A stretch of 64,000 nt of DNA from Pseudoalteromonas shioyasakiensis (GCF_001550135.1 NZ_LRUE01000013.1:393025-457024); one strand, 5' to 3'; numbered from the stretch's first letter, positions 43,062 through 52,812 are shown. Notes: a model not told the origin generated them from the letters alone. Numbers and translations are program-made.

Positions 43062-45929
43062 TTAGTTGATAGCCGTCACTTTAAAGGTGTTTTGATAGAG
43101 CAACTGTTGGTTTGCGCCCATCACATCTAAAGTCCACGTACCTGGCGTCGATGTTTCATCTAAAGTGCGGTAGGTAGACCATTCGGTAATTGGGTCGCCC
43201 CACAGAGTCTGATAGTAAACAAAATCATTGAGCGCTTTATCGTCAGGAGTGAAGTGCCATTTGGTAAACACAACAAGTCGATCTCTACGAGTATCGAGGC
43301 CATCACGATTCATGTAAAACTCTATGCCAAAGCGTTGTTCATCATCGAGTTTATAGATGAAATCTAATTGCTTTGATAGCTGTTCTATTTCAGGTTCACC
43401 GTTAAACTTATCGGAAAGTACTAGTTTAAATAATCCTTTGCGTTCTAACTCCAAAATAGCATTCGGGTAATTCAAGCCATAAAGCTTAGCTAAGACACTG
43501 TGAAGACCTTTTAGCTCATTCTCGGAGTAGTTTCCTTCTTGCATAATGATTGATATTTGTTCTCGAACATGTTGACGAGATTCATGATCAACTTTATTTG
43601 CATAGCTATTAAGCATAGATAAACACTTATCTACATCTCTGATTTCATTATCAGCGATACAATAGATAGAGGCTAAGTTAAATGCATTATCAACACTATG
43701 TTCTTTATCAAAGGCTGTTTGAAAGAACTCTTTTGCTTTATGATAATCCGGTTTAACTAGCTTACTCACAGAGTATATATAGCCTAAACGCTCCAGCGCT
43801 TGCTCATAGCCTAATTCTGCCGCTCGAGTGTAATACTCAATAGCTTTTTTAATATCGATTGGTCTATTATCACCACGATGATAATAACTACCGACATTAA
43901 ACATGGCTCGATCATGATCTAAGTTGGCAGCTAATTGGTAGTAGTCAAAGCTTTCTTTTTTACGATCAGTTTCTATTGTTTTACTGTCAAAAGTATCTGC
44001 TAACAATATGGCATCACGTTGAACCGCTTTCTTTTCTGATTCAGTATAATTAGTCAATGTACTGTTTAGATTAAGTTTTCTTTCAAGAAAGTCGTTAGCT
44101 AAAGCTGCTTCTATTTGATCGTAATACCAAATCTGATGGCCATGCCCAGAGCGCTCGAAAAACGCTTTTTCAACATCATGACCTAAACGCTTTAAAACAT
44201 AGTACAAGCGATTACTTTGCTCAAAGCCCGATATTTCATCTTGTTTACCAGCAATAATAAGAACAGGGGCTTTTAAAGATGTAGCCTGGTAGACGGGGGA
44301 AATATCTTTTAAATCTTGGCTATATTCACCAACCGTGCGCTCTATAAGCTCTTGATAATCTTTAGTTAAAGCGATATTACTTGCGTTATAAAGCAGAGGT
44401 AAGTCATAAATACCAAAACTTGCAATCACGCATTCATAAATATCAGGGTGTTTAATTGCCAGCATCACCGCAGAATAACCACCATAGCTTGCGCCAATAG
44501 AGCAGGTATGTTTAAAGCTATATTGTGAACGAATATGAGCCACTGCGGCAGAAATGTCTTGTTCGATAAGGTTACCAAATTGACCAACACCGCTTTCTAA
44601 AAATTCTTTACCAAACCCTGCTGAGCCTCTGAAATTAACACGTAAAATAGTAAAGCCTCGAGAGGCAAGGTATTGCACTTCAGGGCTAAACTCATCACTT
44701 TCACGAATACCTATTGGGCCACCATGTGGCATCACTAATAATACCTGCTTATCGTTGTTAATAGGTTTGGTTAAGTAACCTTCAAGATTAGTTCCATCGT
44801 AGGCTTTAAAGTTAAAAAACGTTGTTTTAGCGTACGTTGCGTCTTTATTTTTGGCGACAGAAAACAGTAACTCTATGTGATTTGTTTCTGATTGGTATAA
44901 ATAGTATTTGCCAGGCACTGTGGCTGAGTGACTAAATAAAATTTGTGTTTTACCATCGATAGAGCTATCAACCCAAAAAAACTGTTCGTCTCCTAAAGCT
45001 TCCGCAACTTTGCTATGCAATTGCTCGTAGGCGTCAATAAAATAATCGGTAGTATATTTACCATGCTTGATATACGAGGCGGCAATAAGATTGCCATTAT
45101 CATCAAGTTCGGCGGACTGAATGTCATATTTTGGATGTTGATAAAGTGTGTCGGTGATTTCTTGCGTGTTAATATTAAAAAGGCTCACCTGGCTCTTATC
45201 GGTATTTTTGTTGGTAATGACGGCAAGGTGATCTTGGTCAGTAAATCCAATTGGAAAAAACTGATAATCTGCGTCAGTGAGAGTAAAAATCGGGATCCAC
45301 TTATTAGTACCAATAACCTTATAGAAGAACTGTAAACTCTTTTCGTCTTCATCAAATTTCGCAGTAAAAAGCTGTTGTTTGTGCTCGTCAAAGAAGTAGC
45401 TAAAGGCACCTTTTAAACCTTTCTCGATGGGAGTATAAGTGCTGTAATCATTATTGTATAAGGCTGTTAAGGGCACTTGATAAAGCAGTGTGTTTTTCTT
45501 ATCTGGTTTAGCAAATAAGATATGTTCAGGATCACTGAGTAACCTATCTACGATGTAGCCTTTTGCTTTAACTCTATGCTGTTCAATTTTTGGTTTTTTT
45601 TCGCCTTCAATAACATTCACGACGACTTCAAAATCGTCACTATCGCGACTTTTTACACTGATAAAAATATCATCGTCTGTTAACCATTGATAATTGTAAA
45701 AATCATTATCCTCGTCGAGTTTGACGATATAGTACATTTTCATCGAATCCATATCGATGATATTGAGAGTTTTGGTTTTATCTTCTTGCGCTTCTAAAAA
45801 GCTGATCCAACGGCCACTGGGCGAAACCTTCACTTGGCTTTGATCGGGCGAATACATTAGGTCTTCACTCGATAACATTTCAGCATGCAAGGGAAAAATA
45901 AAAAATAATAAGATAAGTAGCTTTTTCAT
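43062..45929 (-). CDS. S9 peptidase fused to Sel1 repeats and DUF3859
   Basis: The 955-residue protein has a signal peptide (MKKLLILLFFIFPLHAE), a beta-propeller-like region (about 20-385), and an alpha/beta hydrolase with HGGP and nucleophile elbow GASYGG (Ser481). Asp564 (GKQDE) and His596 (SGHGH) are the likely partners. After the peptidase come Sel1-type repeats (about 666-745, AIEYYTRAAELGYEQALERLG) and a C-terminal domain (about 840-955) that matches what I recall of DUF3859. S9 peptidases usually end after the hydrolase, so the extra 350 residues are unusual. The gene's ATG overlaps the stop of the preceding lipoprotein gene. Confidence 0.87.
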   Translation of the reverse strand: MKKLLILLFFIFPLHAEMLSSEDLMYSPDQSQVKVSPSGRWISFLEAQEDKTKTLNIIDMDSMKMYYIVKLDEDNDFYNYQWLTDDDIFISVKSRDSDDFEVVVNVIEGEKKPKIEQHRVKAKGYIVDRLLSDPEHILFAKPDKKNTLLYQVPLTALYNNDYSTYTPIEKGLKGAFSYFFDEHKQQLFTAKFDEDEKSLQFFYKVIGTNKWIPIFTLTDADYQFFPIGFTDQDHLAVITNKNTDKSQVSLFNINTQEITDTLYQHPKYDIQSAELDDNGNLIAASYIKHGKYTTDYFIDAYEQLHSKVAEALGDEQFFWVDSSIDGKTQILFSHSATVPGKYYLYQSETNHIELLFSVAKNKDATYAKTTFFNFKAYDGTNLEGYLTKPINNDKQVLLVMPHGGPIGIRESDEFSPEVQYLASRGFTILRVNFRGSAGFGKEFLESGVGQFGNLIEQDISAAVAHIRSQYSFKHTCSIGASYGGYSAVMLAIKHPDIYECVIASFGIYDLPLLYNASNIALTKDYQELIERTVGEYSQDLKDISPVYQATSLKAPVLIIAGKQDEISGFEQSNRLYYVLKRLGHDVEKAFFERSGHGHQIWYYDQIEAALANDFLERKLNLNSTLTNYTESEKKAVQRDAILLADTFDSKTIETDRKKESFDYYQLAANLDHDRAMFNVGSYYHRGDNRPIDIKKAIEYYTRAAELGYEQALERLGYIYSVSKLVKPDYHKAKEFFQTAFDKEHSVDNAFNLASIYCIADNEIRDVDKCLSMLNSYANKVDHESRQHVREQISIIMQEGNYSENELKGLHSVLAKLYGLNYPNAILELERKGLFKLVLSDKFNGEPEIEQLSKQLDFIYKLDDEQRFGIEFYMNRDGLDTRRDRLVVFTKWHFTPDDKALNDFVYYQTLWGDPITEWSTYRTLDETSTPGTWTLDVMGANQQLLYQNTFKVTAIN

Positions 45930-46480
45930 TATTTTGCTTCCTGCTGCGAAAATGTTTGTTCCAAATAATCAAAGAATGAGTCTTCCCCAGGGCCGCCATA
46001 ATTTAGCGAGCGACCAGACAAAATCGTTGGGAAGTTTTGTTCCATGTATTGCAGTGCTTCAGAACTACGGTTTTCTAAAACAATATGAGAGCGTGTGTTC
46101 CAGTAACCTACAGTTGTTATGTCTAAATGGCCAACATAATTAACTTTGTTAGGGGCAAGTGTGAATTGCCAACTTTCTTCATCGTTATCAAATTTGAGAA
46201 ATGAGTAATGACTTAAGTTCAAGCGTGTGATGGTGTAATCACCCAATGGTAGATTCGCTAAAATATAATTGCTACCACTTCGAATGTCCTTAGCCGTAAG
46301 AACAAGCGACTTTGGACCATCAATATAAATGGCTTTTAAACTGCGGTTAGTTTCAATGCCAATCAGTAGGTAGCCTTCATCGGCTTTAGATAGTGTGTCT
46401 CGGTCTTCTTTTATGTTGGTAACTTTAGATGCGCATGCACTTAACAAAAGCGCACAGCTAAGCAGCAATAAACTTCTCAT
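45929..46480 (-). CDS. Lipoprotein coupled to the S9-Sel1 peptidase
   Basis: The 183-residue protein has a lipobox LSAC after an 11-residue hydrophobic core, so it is membrane-anchored. The mature part is predicted beta-rich (YIDGPKSLVLTAKDIRSG, YTITRLNLSHYSFLKF) and looks like a single beta-sandwich of the DUF2846 kind, though I am not sure. It is first in the operon, and its TAA shares a base with the ATG of the peptidase gene (TAATG). The two products probably act together at the inner face of the envelope. Confidence 0.7.
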   Translation of the reverse strand: MRSLLLLSCALLLSACASKVTNIKEDRDTLSKADEGYLLIGIETNRSLKAIYIDGPKSLVLTAKDIRSGSNYILANLPLGDYTITRLNLSHYSFLKFDNDEESWQFTLAPNKVNYVGHLDITTVGYWNTRSHIVLENRSSEALQYMEQNFPTILSGRSLNYGGPGEDSFFDYLEQTFSQQEAK

Positions 46481-46610
46481 TCCCTTGTATCTTATTGTTG
46501 TTATTTTATTAATTTTAAAATACTTAAAAATCGGAACTATGTGAAGCAGAATTTGTGAATGAGTGTGAAAAGAGTTGAGTTGCTAGACGTGAAATTTCTA
46601 CGCGCAAAAA

Positions 46611-46900
46611 CAGAGTCTCTAGCTACTAGAGTAAAGTTAGCGAGTCAGATCACGTGTCTGATACAAATGTGAATTGAGGTGTTGTAGGCGTGAAATTTAT
46701 TTCGCGCGAGGGTGTTTGTTTTGTGGTGGCGTTTGAGACGCGCCAAGCAAGCTTGACGCCTACGGTGTAGGAGGCGTTTTAACGCCGAACAGCTTTATTT
46801 TATTCACGGCTAAAGCCGCTCCCACGTTTTTTGATGTAGGCGTGAAATTTATTTCGCGCGTTATCTTTTTATATTGCGCGATGTAAAATCGCGCCTACAA
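46611..46900. repeat. ~290-bp intergenic dispersed repeat, copy 2
   Basis: Same element as 41792-42080, in the same orientation. The right three quarters (from GAGACGCGCC on) are almost identical. The gap 46481-46930 contains this repeat, a partial copy of its terminal motif at 46586-46604 (ACGTGAAATTTCTACGCGC) and the promoter side of the lipoprotein operon. Confidence 0.85.
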
Positions 46901-46930
46901 CCTTACCGCTGACCGCTAGGTATTTTAACT

Positions 46931-47071
46931 TTACTGCTCAGCTTCTTGCTGTGCTAATTTTTCGCGTTCTGCCTTTGAGATGTAGGTCGGTTTATTGCTT
47001 TTATGCAATTTTGCATTGGCGCGCTTATCTTTTTGCTTAAGTTTAGTGAAGATCTTTTTTCTGCGGTTCAT
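46931..47071 (-). CDS. DUF2986 small basic protein
   Basis: This 46-residue frame starts MNRRKKIFTKLKQKDKRANA and continues with KLHKSNKPTYISKAEREKLA, which matches the DUF2986 family of short Lys/Arg-rich proteins in marine gammaproteobacteria. It is too short for many gene finders. It sits between the dispersed repeat and the dipeptidase gene, on the opposite strand to the latter. The function is unknown; the charge suggests RNA or ribosome contact, which is only a guess. Confidence 0.8.
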   Translation of the reverse strand: MNRRKKIFTKLKQKDKRANAKLHKSNKPTYISKAEREKLAQQEAEQ

Positions 47072-47227
47072 GAGTCTAACAAACGAATTAATAGGGTGAG
47101 TGGCTATTGTACCTTGTTGGTATTTTTAAGCGATCTATTTTGCTTGAATTAGAGATGTTATGTCGGCGTTATAAGCGTTACAATCAAGGCGACTTTCTAA
47201 AAACCTTCTTAAACTCTGGAGCTTATC

Positions 47228-48718
47228 TTGAAACATTCATTACTTGCTGCATTTTTATTAAGTGCTTTCTCTAGTCAGGCTGCTGTGTCTGAGCAAAGTG
47301 AAAAGCTGGCTAACTACGCGGTAGAGCAATATCAACAAGCGCAAATTCATACCTTAGAGAATTTAGTTTCGTATCCAACGGTAAATAAAGAAGGGCTAGC
47401 GACTCCAGATAATCCAGATTTCATTGGCTTTAAGTCGTTCTTAAAAATGAAAGCGGCGCAGTTTGGTTTTGATTATCAAGATTTAGGCTACACAGTGTTA
47501 ATTGGCATGGGGAACCAAGCTGATAAAGTAACCATAGTAACCCATGGTGATGTGCAACCAGCAGATGCCAGTAAATGGCAGCAAAGTCCATTTAAAATGG
47601 ATAAAACCTCTGAACCAGGAAAGCTAATTGCACGTGGTACAGAAGATGATAAAGGCGCTATTGCCACAGCATTGCATGCGATGAAGGCGATTAAAGACAA
47701 GGGTATTACATTAAATAACCGTATTGAATTAATGGTTTACCTTGCAGAAGAGTCTGACTGGGCACCACTCGAAGAGTTCATGAAAACCTATCAGCAACCA
47801 AAATACGCAGTCACTATTGATGCTTCATACCCTGTGGTTGTTGCAGAAAAAGGTTGGAGCTTAATTGCCCCGACTTTCTCAGCGACCTCTGCACAAATTG
47901 GTTTATATGTTAGTGACTTAAAAGGCGGCGCCTTTGTTAGCCAAATCCCTGAAGATGCTAGTGTGTTAGTACATAATGCTGATGCGGCGACAGTGGCTAA
48001 ATTACACGACAATGTCGTTAAGCTTAAAAACGTCAAAGTGGCGATGACAGAGCAAGACAATGGCTTGTTAGTCCAAGTGAAGGGGATTTCAGCGCATTCA
48101 TCTGAACCAGAAGCGGGTGAAAATGCCATTGCGCACCTTGCAGAAATCTTTAAAGGTATTGATCTTGAGAACAATAGCGATGGTCAAGCAATTGAGTTTA
48201 TCAATCAGCTAATTGGTCTTGATTTATACGGCGCGCAATTCGGTGAAATTGGTTACAAGCATGACTTTATGGGCCCGATGACGGTTTCGCCAACCTTATT
48301 AAGCCGCGATGGTAACGAGATTAAATTGTCGATTAATATGCGTCGTCCGGTAGGTAAACAAGAAGCGGTGCTTAAGCAGCAAATTAATGAAGCGCTTAGC
48401 GCTTGGCAAACTACTAATGGTGTTACGTTAAAAGACACGAAAGTGGTGATTGGTACGCCAATGCTGTTAGATGGTGCGCCTCATGCAGAAGCATTACTCG
48501 ATATCTTTAAGCACTTTACCGGCGATAAAGACGCGGGCTTTGTGTCAATTGGTGGTGGCACAAATGCTAAGTTATTTGATAATGCGGTGTCATTTGGTCC
48601 ATCAATGCCAGGTAAAAAGTACACAGGTCACTCAGAGCATGAGTTTATTACTGAAGAGCAGTTAGCACTGAACTTAAAAATGTACACTGCAATGATGATG
48701 AAACTAGGTAATATGTAA
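47228..48718 (+). CDS. Exported M20-family dipeptidase (PepV-like)
   Basis: The 496-residue protein has a signal peptide ending SSQAA and the di-zinc M20 peptidase layout. The first metal His lies in VTHGDVQPAD, the bridging Asp in GTEDDKGAIA, the catalytic Glu in LAEESDWA, and the last His in YTGHSEHEF. An insert lid domain spans about 190-395. PepV-type enzymes release N-terminal residues from dipeptides. The signal peptide places this one in the periplasm, unlike typical PepV. A strong terminator follows. Confidence 0.92.
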   Translation: MKHSLLAAFLLSAFSSQAAVSEQSEKLANYAVEQYQQAQIHTLENLVSYPTVNKEGLATPDNPDFIGFKSFLKMKAAQFGFDYQDLGYTVLIGMGNQADKVTIVTHGDVQPADASKWQQSPFKMDKTSEPGKLIARGTEDDKGAIATALHAMKAIKDKGITLNNRIELMVYLAEESDWAPLEEFMKTYQQPKYAVTIDASYPVVVAEKGWSLIAPTFSATSAQIGLYVSDLKGGAFVSQIPEDASVLVHNADAATVAKLHDNVVKLKNVKVAMTEQDNGLLVQVKGISAHSSEPEAGENAIAHLAEIFKGIDLENNSDGQAIEFINQLIGLDLYGAQFGEIGYKHDFMGPMTVSPTLLSRDGNEIKLSINMRRPVGKQEAVLKQQINEALSAWQTTNGVTLKDTKVVIGTPMLLDGAPHAEALLDIFKHFTGDKDAGFVSIGGGTNAKLFDNAVSFGPSMPGKKYTGHSEHEFITEEQLALNLKMYTAMMMKLGNM

Positions 48719-48730
48719 TTCTATAAACTG

Positions 48731-48758
48731 AAAACGCCACTTTATAGTGGCGTTTTTG
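48731..48758 (+). terminator. Intrinsic terminator of the dipeptidase gene
   Basis: AAAACGCCACT and AGTGGCGTTTT form an 11-bp stem with a 4-base loop (TTAT), followed by more T. It can work in both directions, since the next gene converges from the right. Confidence 0.9.
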
Positions 48759-48783
48759 TTTAAAGCTGTTGGCTCATATCAGT

Positions 48784-49575
48784 TTAAAACTGGGCAACAA
48801 ACTTAAGGTTATAAAGTTCAGCAGAGCCGCTTTCAGTGTAATTCGCGGTTAAATAGTATTTATCATTAATAAAGTACTTGCCTTGTAAAACGAGTTCAGA
48901 ATCATCCAAACCTGCGCCTATGGCATAGTGATCGCCGAAGTAGTAGCTGATCATGGCACTGCTTGCTGAATCATAAAGGCTGTCTTGGTGGCCAACATCG
49001 ACGGTAATGTAATGGCTGCCGCTTAAATGATTAAAGTATCTGGCAGAGATATTCCAAACGTCGAGTTCATCATCTGTTTCTGCGCTAAAACCAAGGTAAT
49101 CCTTATCGTTTATTTGGAGGTTATACTGCGCTTTTAAGCGGAAATAATCATCACCATATTCACGTACATCCCTATTTACAGAGACTTTTAAGGCATCGGC
49201 AAATAAATAGCCTATTCCTAAGGTATAGTCATCAGCATCATCAACATCGTAAATTTCACCTGTAACAAACCAGTTTTTATAAAATCCTTCACCAAACAAG
49301 CCAAGATAATCAGTGTAATCGCTATTAAAGTAATTCACTCGAATGTTTGAATCTGTATCTAGGTAGCCATAATCATCAAGTACCCCAGAGCTCTGTTGCT
49401 CCTCAAAGTAGTAATGACTCACTAATTGGTAAGCATTAAAACTATATCTGTGATTCTCTATGTGCGTATAGTCGATACTATTGAACCATTGTTTACTCAC
49501 CTCTTGTTCTGTTGCGATAGAGCTGTTTGAATAAGCAAGTATTGCCAGAGCAATAGGGGCTAGTTGTTTAAACAT
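48784..49575 (-). CDS. Putative porin-like outer-membrane protein
   Basis: The start at 49575 follows AAGGAT and gives 263 residues with a signal peptide ending SSIAT. The frame continues upstream to 49680, but that extension has no signal-like features. The body is Tyr/Asp/Asn-rich beta strands (YLGLFGEGFYKNWFVTGEIY, GSHYITVDVGHQDSLYD) with a terminal Phe (KFVAQF), so it is likely a 10-12-strand barrel. It resembles uncharacterised 'putative porin' proteins of Alteromonadales. Ligand unknown. Confidence 0.65.
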   Translation of the reverse strand: MFKQLAPIALAILAYSNSSIATEQEVSKQWFNSIDYTHIENHRYSFNAYQLVSHYYFEEQQSSGVLDDYGYLDTDSNIRVNYFNSDYTDYLGLFGEGFYKNWFVTGEIYDVDDADDYTLGIGYLFADALKVSVNRDVREYGDDYFRLKAQYNLQINDKDYLGFSAETDDELDVWNISARYFNHLSGSHYITVDVGHQDSLYDSASSAMISYYFGDHYAIGAGLDDSELVLQGKYFINDKYYLTANYTESGSAELYNLKFVAQF

Positions 49576-49673
49576 ACATATCCTTGTTGTATTTGGCTTT
49601 ATTTCATAAAGATAATACAACAAGCAGCTACTTACATTGTAATAAAGTGTTGTGGGTCTGTTAGTTTGTGAAA

Positions 49674-49694
49674 AGGCCAAGCAGTGCTTGGCCT
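49674..49694 (-). terminator. Intrinsic terminator of osmC
   Basis: AGGCCAAGCA and TGCTTGGCCT form a 10-bp stem around one central base; on the minus strand the stem runs into TTTTC. It lies 8 bases past the osmC stop. Confidence 0.8.
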
Positions 49695-49701
49695 ACAGAG
49701 A

Positions 49702-50130
49702 TTAGTTAAGCGTTGTGGTGAGTGATATTTCGGCATTCATCAGTTTAGAAATAGGGCAGCCTTGCTTGGTTTGCTCACAAAGTTGCTCAAACTTTTCGCT
49801 CGAAATTTCTTTTATCTTTGCACTAACATCAAGTGCAATGTGGCTCACTTCGAAGCCATCATCAACTTCATCAAGGCTCACTGTTGCTTTGGTCGTTATG
49901 TCGTCAGCGACAAAGCCTGCTTCAGTTAGTGCAAGCGATAGTGCCATGCTAAAACAGCTACTGTGTGCCGCTGCAACCAGCTCTTCAGGGTTAGTACCTG
50001 GCTTATCTTCAAAGCGAGTGTTAAAGCCAAATGGCTGTTTCTCAAGCGCGCCACTTTGACTAGAAATATAGCCTTTGCCAGATTTAATATCACCAGACCA
50101 ACTCGTATGTGCAGATTTTTTAATCGTCAT
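49702..50130 (-). CDS. osmC: OsmC-family hydroperoxide reductase
   Basis: I place the start at 50130, six bases after AAAGGAG; the ATG at 50136 touches that site. This gives 142 residues beginning MTIKKSAHTSWSGDIKSGKG, the typical OsmC N-terminus. The two catalytic cysteines are in AAHSSCFSMAL and KQGCPISKLM. OsmC enzymes reduce organic hydroperoxides in the cytoplasm, using lipoylated proteins or thiols. It is a single-gene unit. Confidence 0.93.
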   Translation of the reverse strand: MTIKKSAHTSWSGDIKSGKGYISSQSGALEKQPFGFNTRFEDKPGTNPEELVAAAHSSCFSMALSLALTEAGFVADDITTKATVSLDEVDDGFEVSHIALDVSAKIKEISSEKFEQLCEQTKQGCPISKLMNAEISLTTTLN

Positions 50131-50219
50131 CGTCATCTCCTTTGTAAATTTTTTCGACAACCGTGAAAGGCTTTCAGGGTTTTGTGCCGAAAACTATGAG
50201 TTAACGATATAAGTGCAAC

Positions 50220-50372
50220 TTAAACGCCAATATTTCTTTTTGCTTCACGCTTGCAACGTTCTGAGCAGTACTTTACATGCTCCCAGTCACGTTGCCACTT
50301 CTTACGCCACATAAATGGCCTGTCGCAAACGGGGCAGGTTTTGCTGGGTAAATTAAGCTTTTTATGAGCCAT
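50220..50372 (-). CDS. DUF2256 zinc-ribbon protein overlapping the photolyase gene
   Basis: The 50-residue frame reads [20 protein letters not shown] and then WRKKWQRDW ... YCSERCKR, with two CxxC-type pairs (CPVC and CSERC) that should bind zinc. It matches DUF2256, a short family often beside or fused to cryptochrome/photolyase genes. Here it overlaps the end of the photolyase gene by 11 bases, so it is translated after it from the same message. Confidence 0.88.
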   Translation of the reverse strand: MAHKKLNLPSKTCPVCDRPFMWRKKWQRDWEHVKYCSERCKREAKRNIGV

Positions 50373-51858
50373 GTCGTTGTCTTTTAAGGCTTATCACATG
50401 CTTATTCAGTACGGCTTTTGTGCCACGCTTTACATCATCACGTTCTCGAAATGACCATAATCGCTCACGTGCTTGTTTGGCTGCATGCTCAATATCTACC
50501 ATAGGCTCAGGGTAGTCTTCGCCGAGTTTAAAGTTATTAAATAAGGCCTCCATTGGCGGTTGTTGCCATGGCTGGTGGAGATCTTCTATGGGTAAGTTTT
50601 TAAGCTCAGGGCACCATGTTTTAATAAATATGCCCTCTGGGTCTTTATCTTCAGATTGCTTTATTGGGTTATACAAACGAATCGTGTTGGTTCCTGTGAC
50701 AGATGCTTGCATTTGGATTTGTGGGTAGTGAATACCAGGCTCAAAATCTAAAAAATAACGCGATAAAATAAAGCTGACTGATTGCCAATGAATGTTCATA
50801 TGATGAGTCATAAAGCTGACTAACATAGCGCGCATTCGAAAATTAATGTAACCCGTTGCTGCTAGGCAGCGCATGCACGCATCAATAATGGGAATGCCTG
50901 TTTGACCTTGCTCAAAGCGCTTTAGGTGCTCAGCAACATGTTCATCATCGCGATAAGGGTAGTGCTTGTAGCCCGCATTTTGCGGTGCAAACTCCATACT
51001 GCATTGAGTTTCGAATTTTTGCATAAAATGGCAATGCCAGTGAAGCCTTGACTCGAAAGCATGTAATGAGCGACGCCAACTTAAAGGCTGCTTTGCTAAA
51101 TAGTATTTTAGAGTTTGATAAACTTGTCTGAGGCTCAGGTTGCCAAAGGCTAAGTAAGGCGAAAGCCTAGAGCATGAATCTCTACTTTTGGAAGGACTCG
51201 AGATGCCACTTTGATAGCTCTTTGCACGCTCTTCAACAAAGCTCTGTAGGCAAGCTCTGGCTGCATGAGGGCCACCATATTGAAACTGCGGGTCGTGCTT
51301 TAGAAAATCATCAGCACAGGTTGCTGCTAGGTAATTATTAGGCAGAACTGCATTAAATGCTTGCCAATTTGGCGTTACAAGACGTTGGTTCATCACGCCA
51401 TGCCAATGTGTTTGCCAATCAAATTGTTTAGGTCGTGCTCGTTTTACACCTCCAAGTGGCGTTTCGTGCCATGGAATTATTTTACTGTTTAGCCAGCGTT
51501 TGACCTGTTTATCTCGCTCAAAGCTATTGTAAAGACCTATTTCTTCATGACTATAAACCCCTACGATATCAAAATTTTCACTAAGGGTTTCTAACAAGGT
51601 AATCATTTCTTGATTATAAATGGCGATTTCAGCGTTATATTTTTCGAGCTGTTGGTTGATGTCTTTAAGTGACTGAGCAACAAAACGCCAGTGCCTAAAG
51701 CTGTAATGGGGGTCTTCGAGTAATAGGGGCTCAAAGTTGTAAATAAGTAAGCAAGGCAGCTCTGATGCAATTGCACTGGCAAGTGGCTGATGATCAGATA
51801 GTCGTAGGTCACGTTTAAACCAAACAAGATTTACTTTTTGTTTTTTTGAGCCTGCCAT
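50362..51858 (-). CDS. Cryptochrome/photolyase-family flavoprotein
   Basis: From the ATG at 51858 the protein has 498 residues and begins just before the conserved [18 protein letters not shown] of the photolyase N-domain. The C-terminal FAD-binding domain has [53 protein letters not shown] and [14 protein letters not shown]. The central segment differs from E. coli PhrB ([11 protein letters not shown] in place of GTGTD...). It may repair UV dimers or signal. The ribosome-binding site is poor; the frame runs upstream to 51969 without conserved sequence. DUF2256 follows. Confidence 0.88.
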   Translation of the reverse strand: MAGSKKQKVNLVWFKRDLRLSDHQPLASAIASELPCLLIYNFEPLLLEDPHYSFRHWRFVAQSLKDINQQLEKYNAEIAIYNQEMITLLETLSENFDIVGVYSHEEIGLYNSFERDKQVKRWLNSKIIPWHETPLGGVKRARPKQFDWQTHWHGVMNQRLVTPNWQAFNAVLPNNYLAATCADDFLKHDPQFQYGGPHAARACLQSFVEERAKSYQSGISSPSKSRDSCSRLSPYLAFGNLSLRQVYQTLKYYLAKQPLSWRRSLHAFESRLHWHCHFMQKFETQCSMEFAPQNAGYKHYPYRDDEHVAEHLKRFEQGQTGIPIIDACMRCLAATGYINFRMRAMLVSFMTHHMNIHWQSVSFILSRYFLDFEPGIHYPQIQMQASVTGTNTIRLYNPIKQSEDKDPEGIFIKTWCPELKNLPIEDLHQPWQQPPMEALFNNFKLGEDYPEPMVDIEHAAKQARERLWSFRERDDVKRGTKAVLNKHVISLKRQRHGS

Positions 51859-52026
51859 AAACGTGGAGTTGAAAATTGCTTTGGTGATTGTACGTAGCAA
51901 GTCACAACTTAGATTAATTACTAAAGCAATCCACAAAGTTTCCACATTTGTAGCATATTGCCCACACACTTTTGGATGGTATTCAGATTATGCTTACGGT
52001 CAATTGAATGACATAAGAGGTTCGCT

Positions 52027-52314
52027 ATGAAGCAATTATCTGCACTTTCTGTTTTAGCTATTTCGTTGTTAGCCACAGCGCCCGCTTGCTTTGCTCGCGA
52101 CCATCAAGGCGGTCCACCCCAGCGACCTGACTTTGCATCGATTGATATAGATGGCAATGGGGCGATTGATTTTACTGAGTTTAGTGAACAGCCTATGCCA
52201 GAAGATATGCTGCAAACCATTTTTAATGACATGGATGCTGATCAAAATGGTGAAGTAACTGAAGACGAGTTCAACAACCATAAACCACCAAAACGTAAGG
52301 AAAATCAACGATGA
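52027..52314 (+). CDS. Exported EF-hand calcium-binding protein
   Basis: The 95-residue protein has a signal peptide ending ACFARD and two EF-hand loops (DIDGNGAIDFTE and DMDADQNGEVTE, the second shaped DADQNGEVTEDE). It should bind calcium in the periplasm or outside. An AAGAGG-like site precedes the ATG. The stop overlaps the next ATG (ATGA), so it is coupled to the Pro-rich protein. Confidence 0.85.
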   Translation: MKQLSALSVLAISLLATAPACFARDHQGGPPQRPDFASIDIDGNGAIDFTEFSEQPMPEDMLQTIFNDMDADQNGEVTEDEFNNHKPPKRKENQR

Positions 52315-52778
52315 TCAACAGTGTTTCATCGGGTGCGAATTTTCAGCCCATGCAACGACCTAAAGCAGAGCCATTGACCAGTAAGCAAACAGAGTTAATG
52401 AATGAAACCTTAGCTCAGTTTGATCCCGAAAACTTAACTGCAGAAGATGCACAATCTATTATGCAAACATTTATGGATGCGGGTATTCAACCGGGTCAAG
52501 AGATGGAAGCAATTATGGCTGAAGCTGGCTATGATGCCGCTGAAGTCGGTGAATTAGGTCGTCCTGAAGGTGAGCGTCCGCCTGGTCCGCCACCACCGCC
52601 GCCAAGTGGTAACTCACTTGAGCAGGTTGATAGCGAAGAAGTTGTCAGTTATTTAGATGAGCTGTTAGCGCAATATTCTGATCAACTGGGAGAAGAAGAT
52701 AAAGAAGCGATTCTAGCCTCTGTGCAAGAAAAGTTTGGTTTATCTGAAGGTGATTCGCTGTTATCGGTCACAGCGTAA
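52311..52778 (+). CDS. Acidic protein with poly-Pro stretch coupled to the EF-hand protein
   Basis: The 155-residue protein has no signal peptide. It has a helical part (KQTELMNETLAQFDPENL and DAQSIMQTFMDAGI), a Pro-rich centre (RPPGPPPPPP), and a second helical part (VSYLDELLAQYSDQLGEEDK). The two halves look like related EF-hand-less helix pairs. It overlaps the upstream EF-hand gene by four bases and is followed by a terminator. I do not recognise it; it may be secreted by another route. Function unknown. Confidence 0.7.
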   Translation: MINSVSSGANFQPMQRPKAEPLTSKQTELMNETLAQFDPENLTAEDAQSIMQTFMDAGIQPGQEMEAIMAEAGYDAAEVGELGRPEGERPPGPPPPPPSGNSLEQVDSEEVVSYLDELLAQYSDQLGEEDKEAILASVQEKFGLSEGDSLLSVTA

Positions 52779-52783
52779 ATCAC

Positions 52784-52812
52784 AAAGCGGTCATGATGAC
52801 CGCTTTTTTATA
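52784..52812 (+). terminator. Intrinsic terminator of the EF-hand operon
   Basis: AAAGCGGTC and GACCGCTTT form a 9-bp stem (loop ATGAT) followed by a run of T, directly after the gene. Confidence 0.88.
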
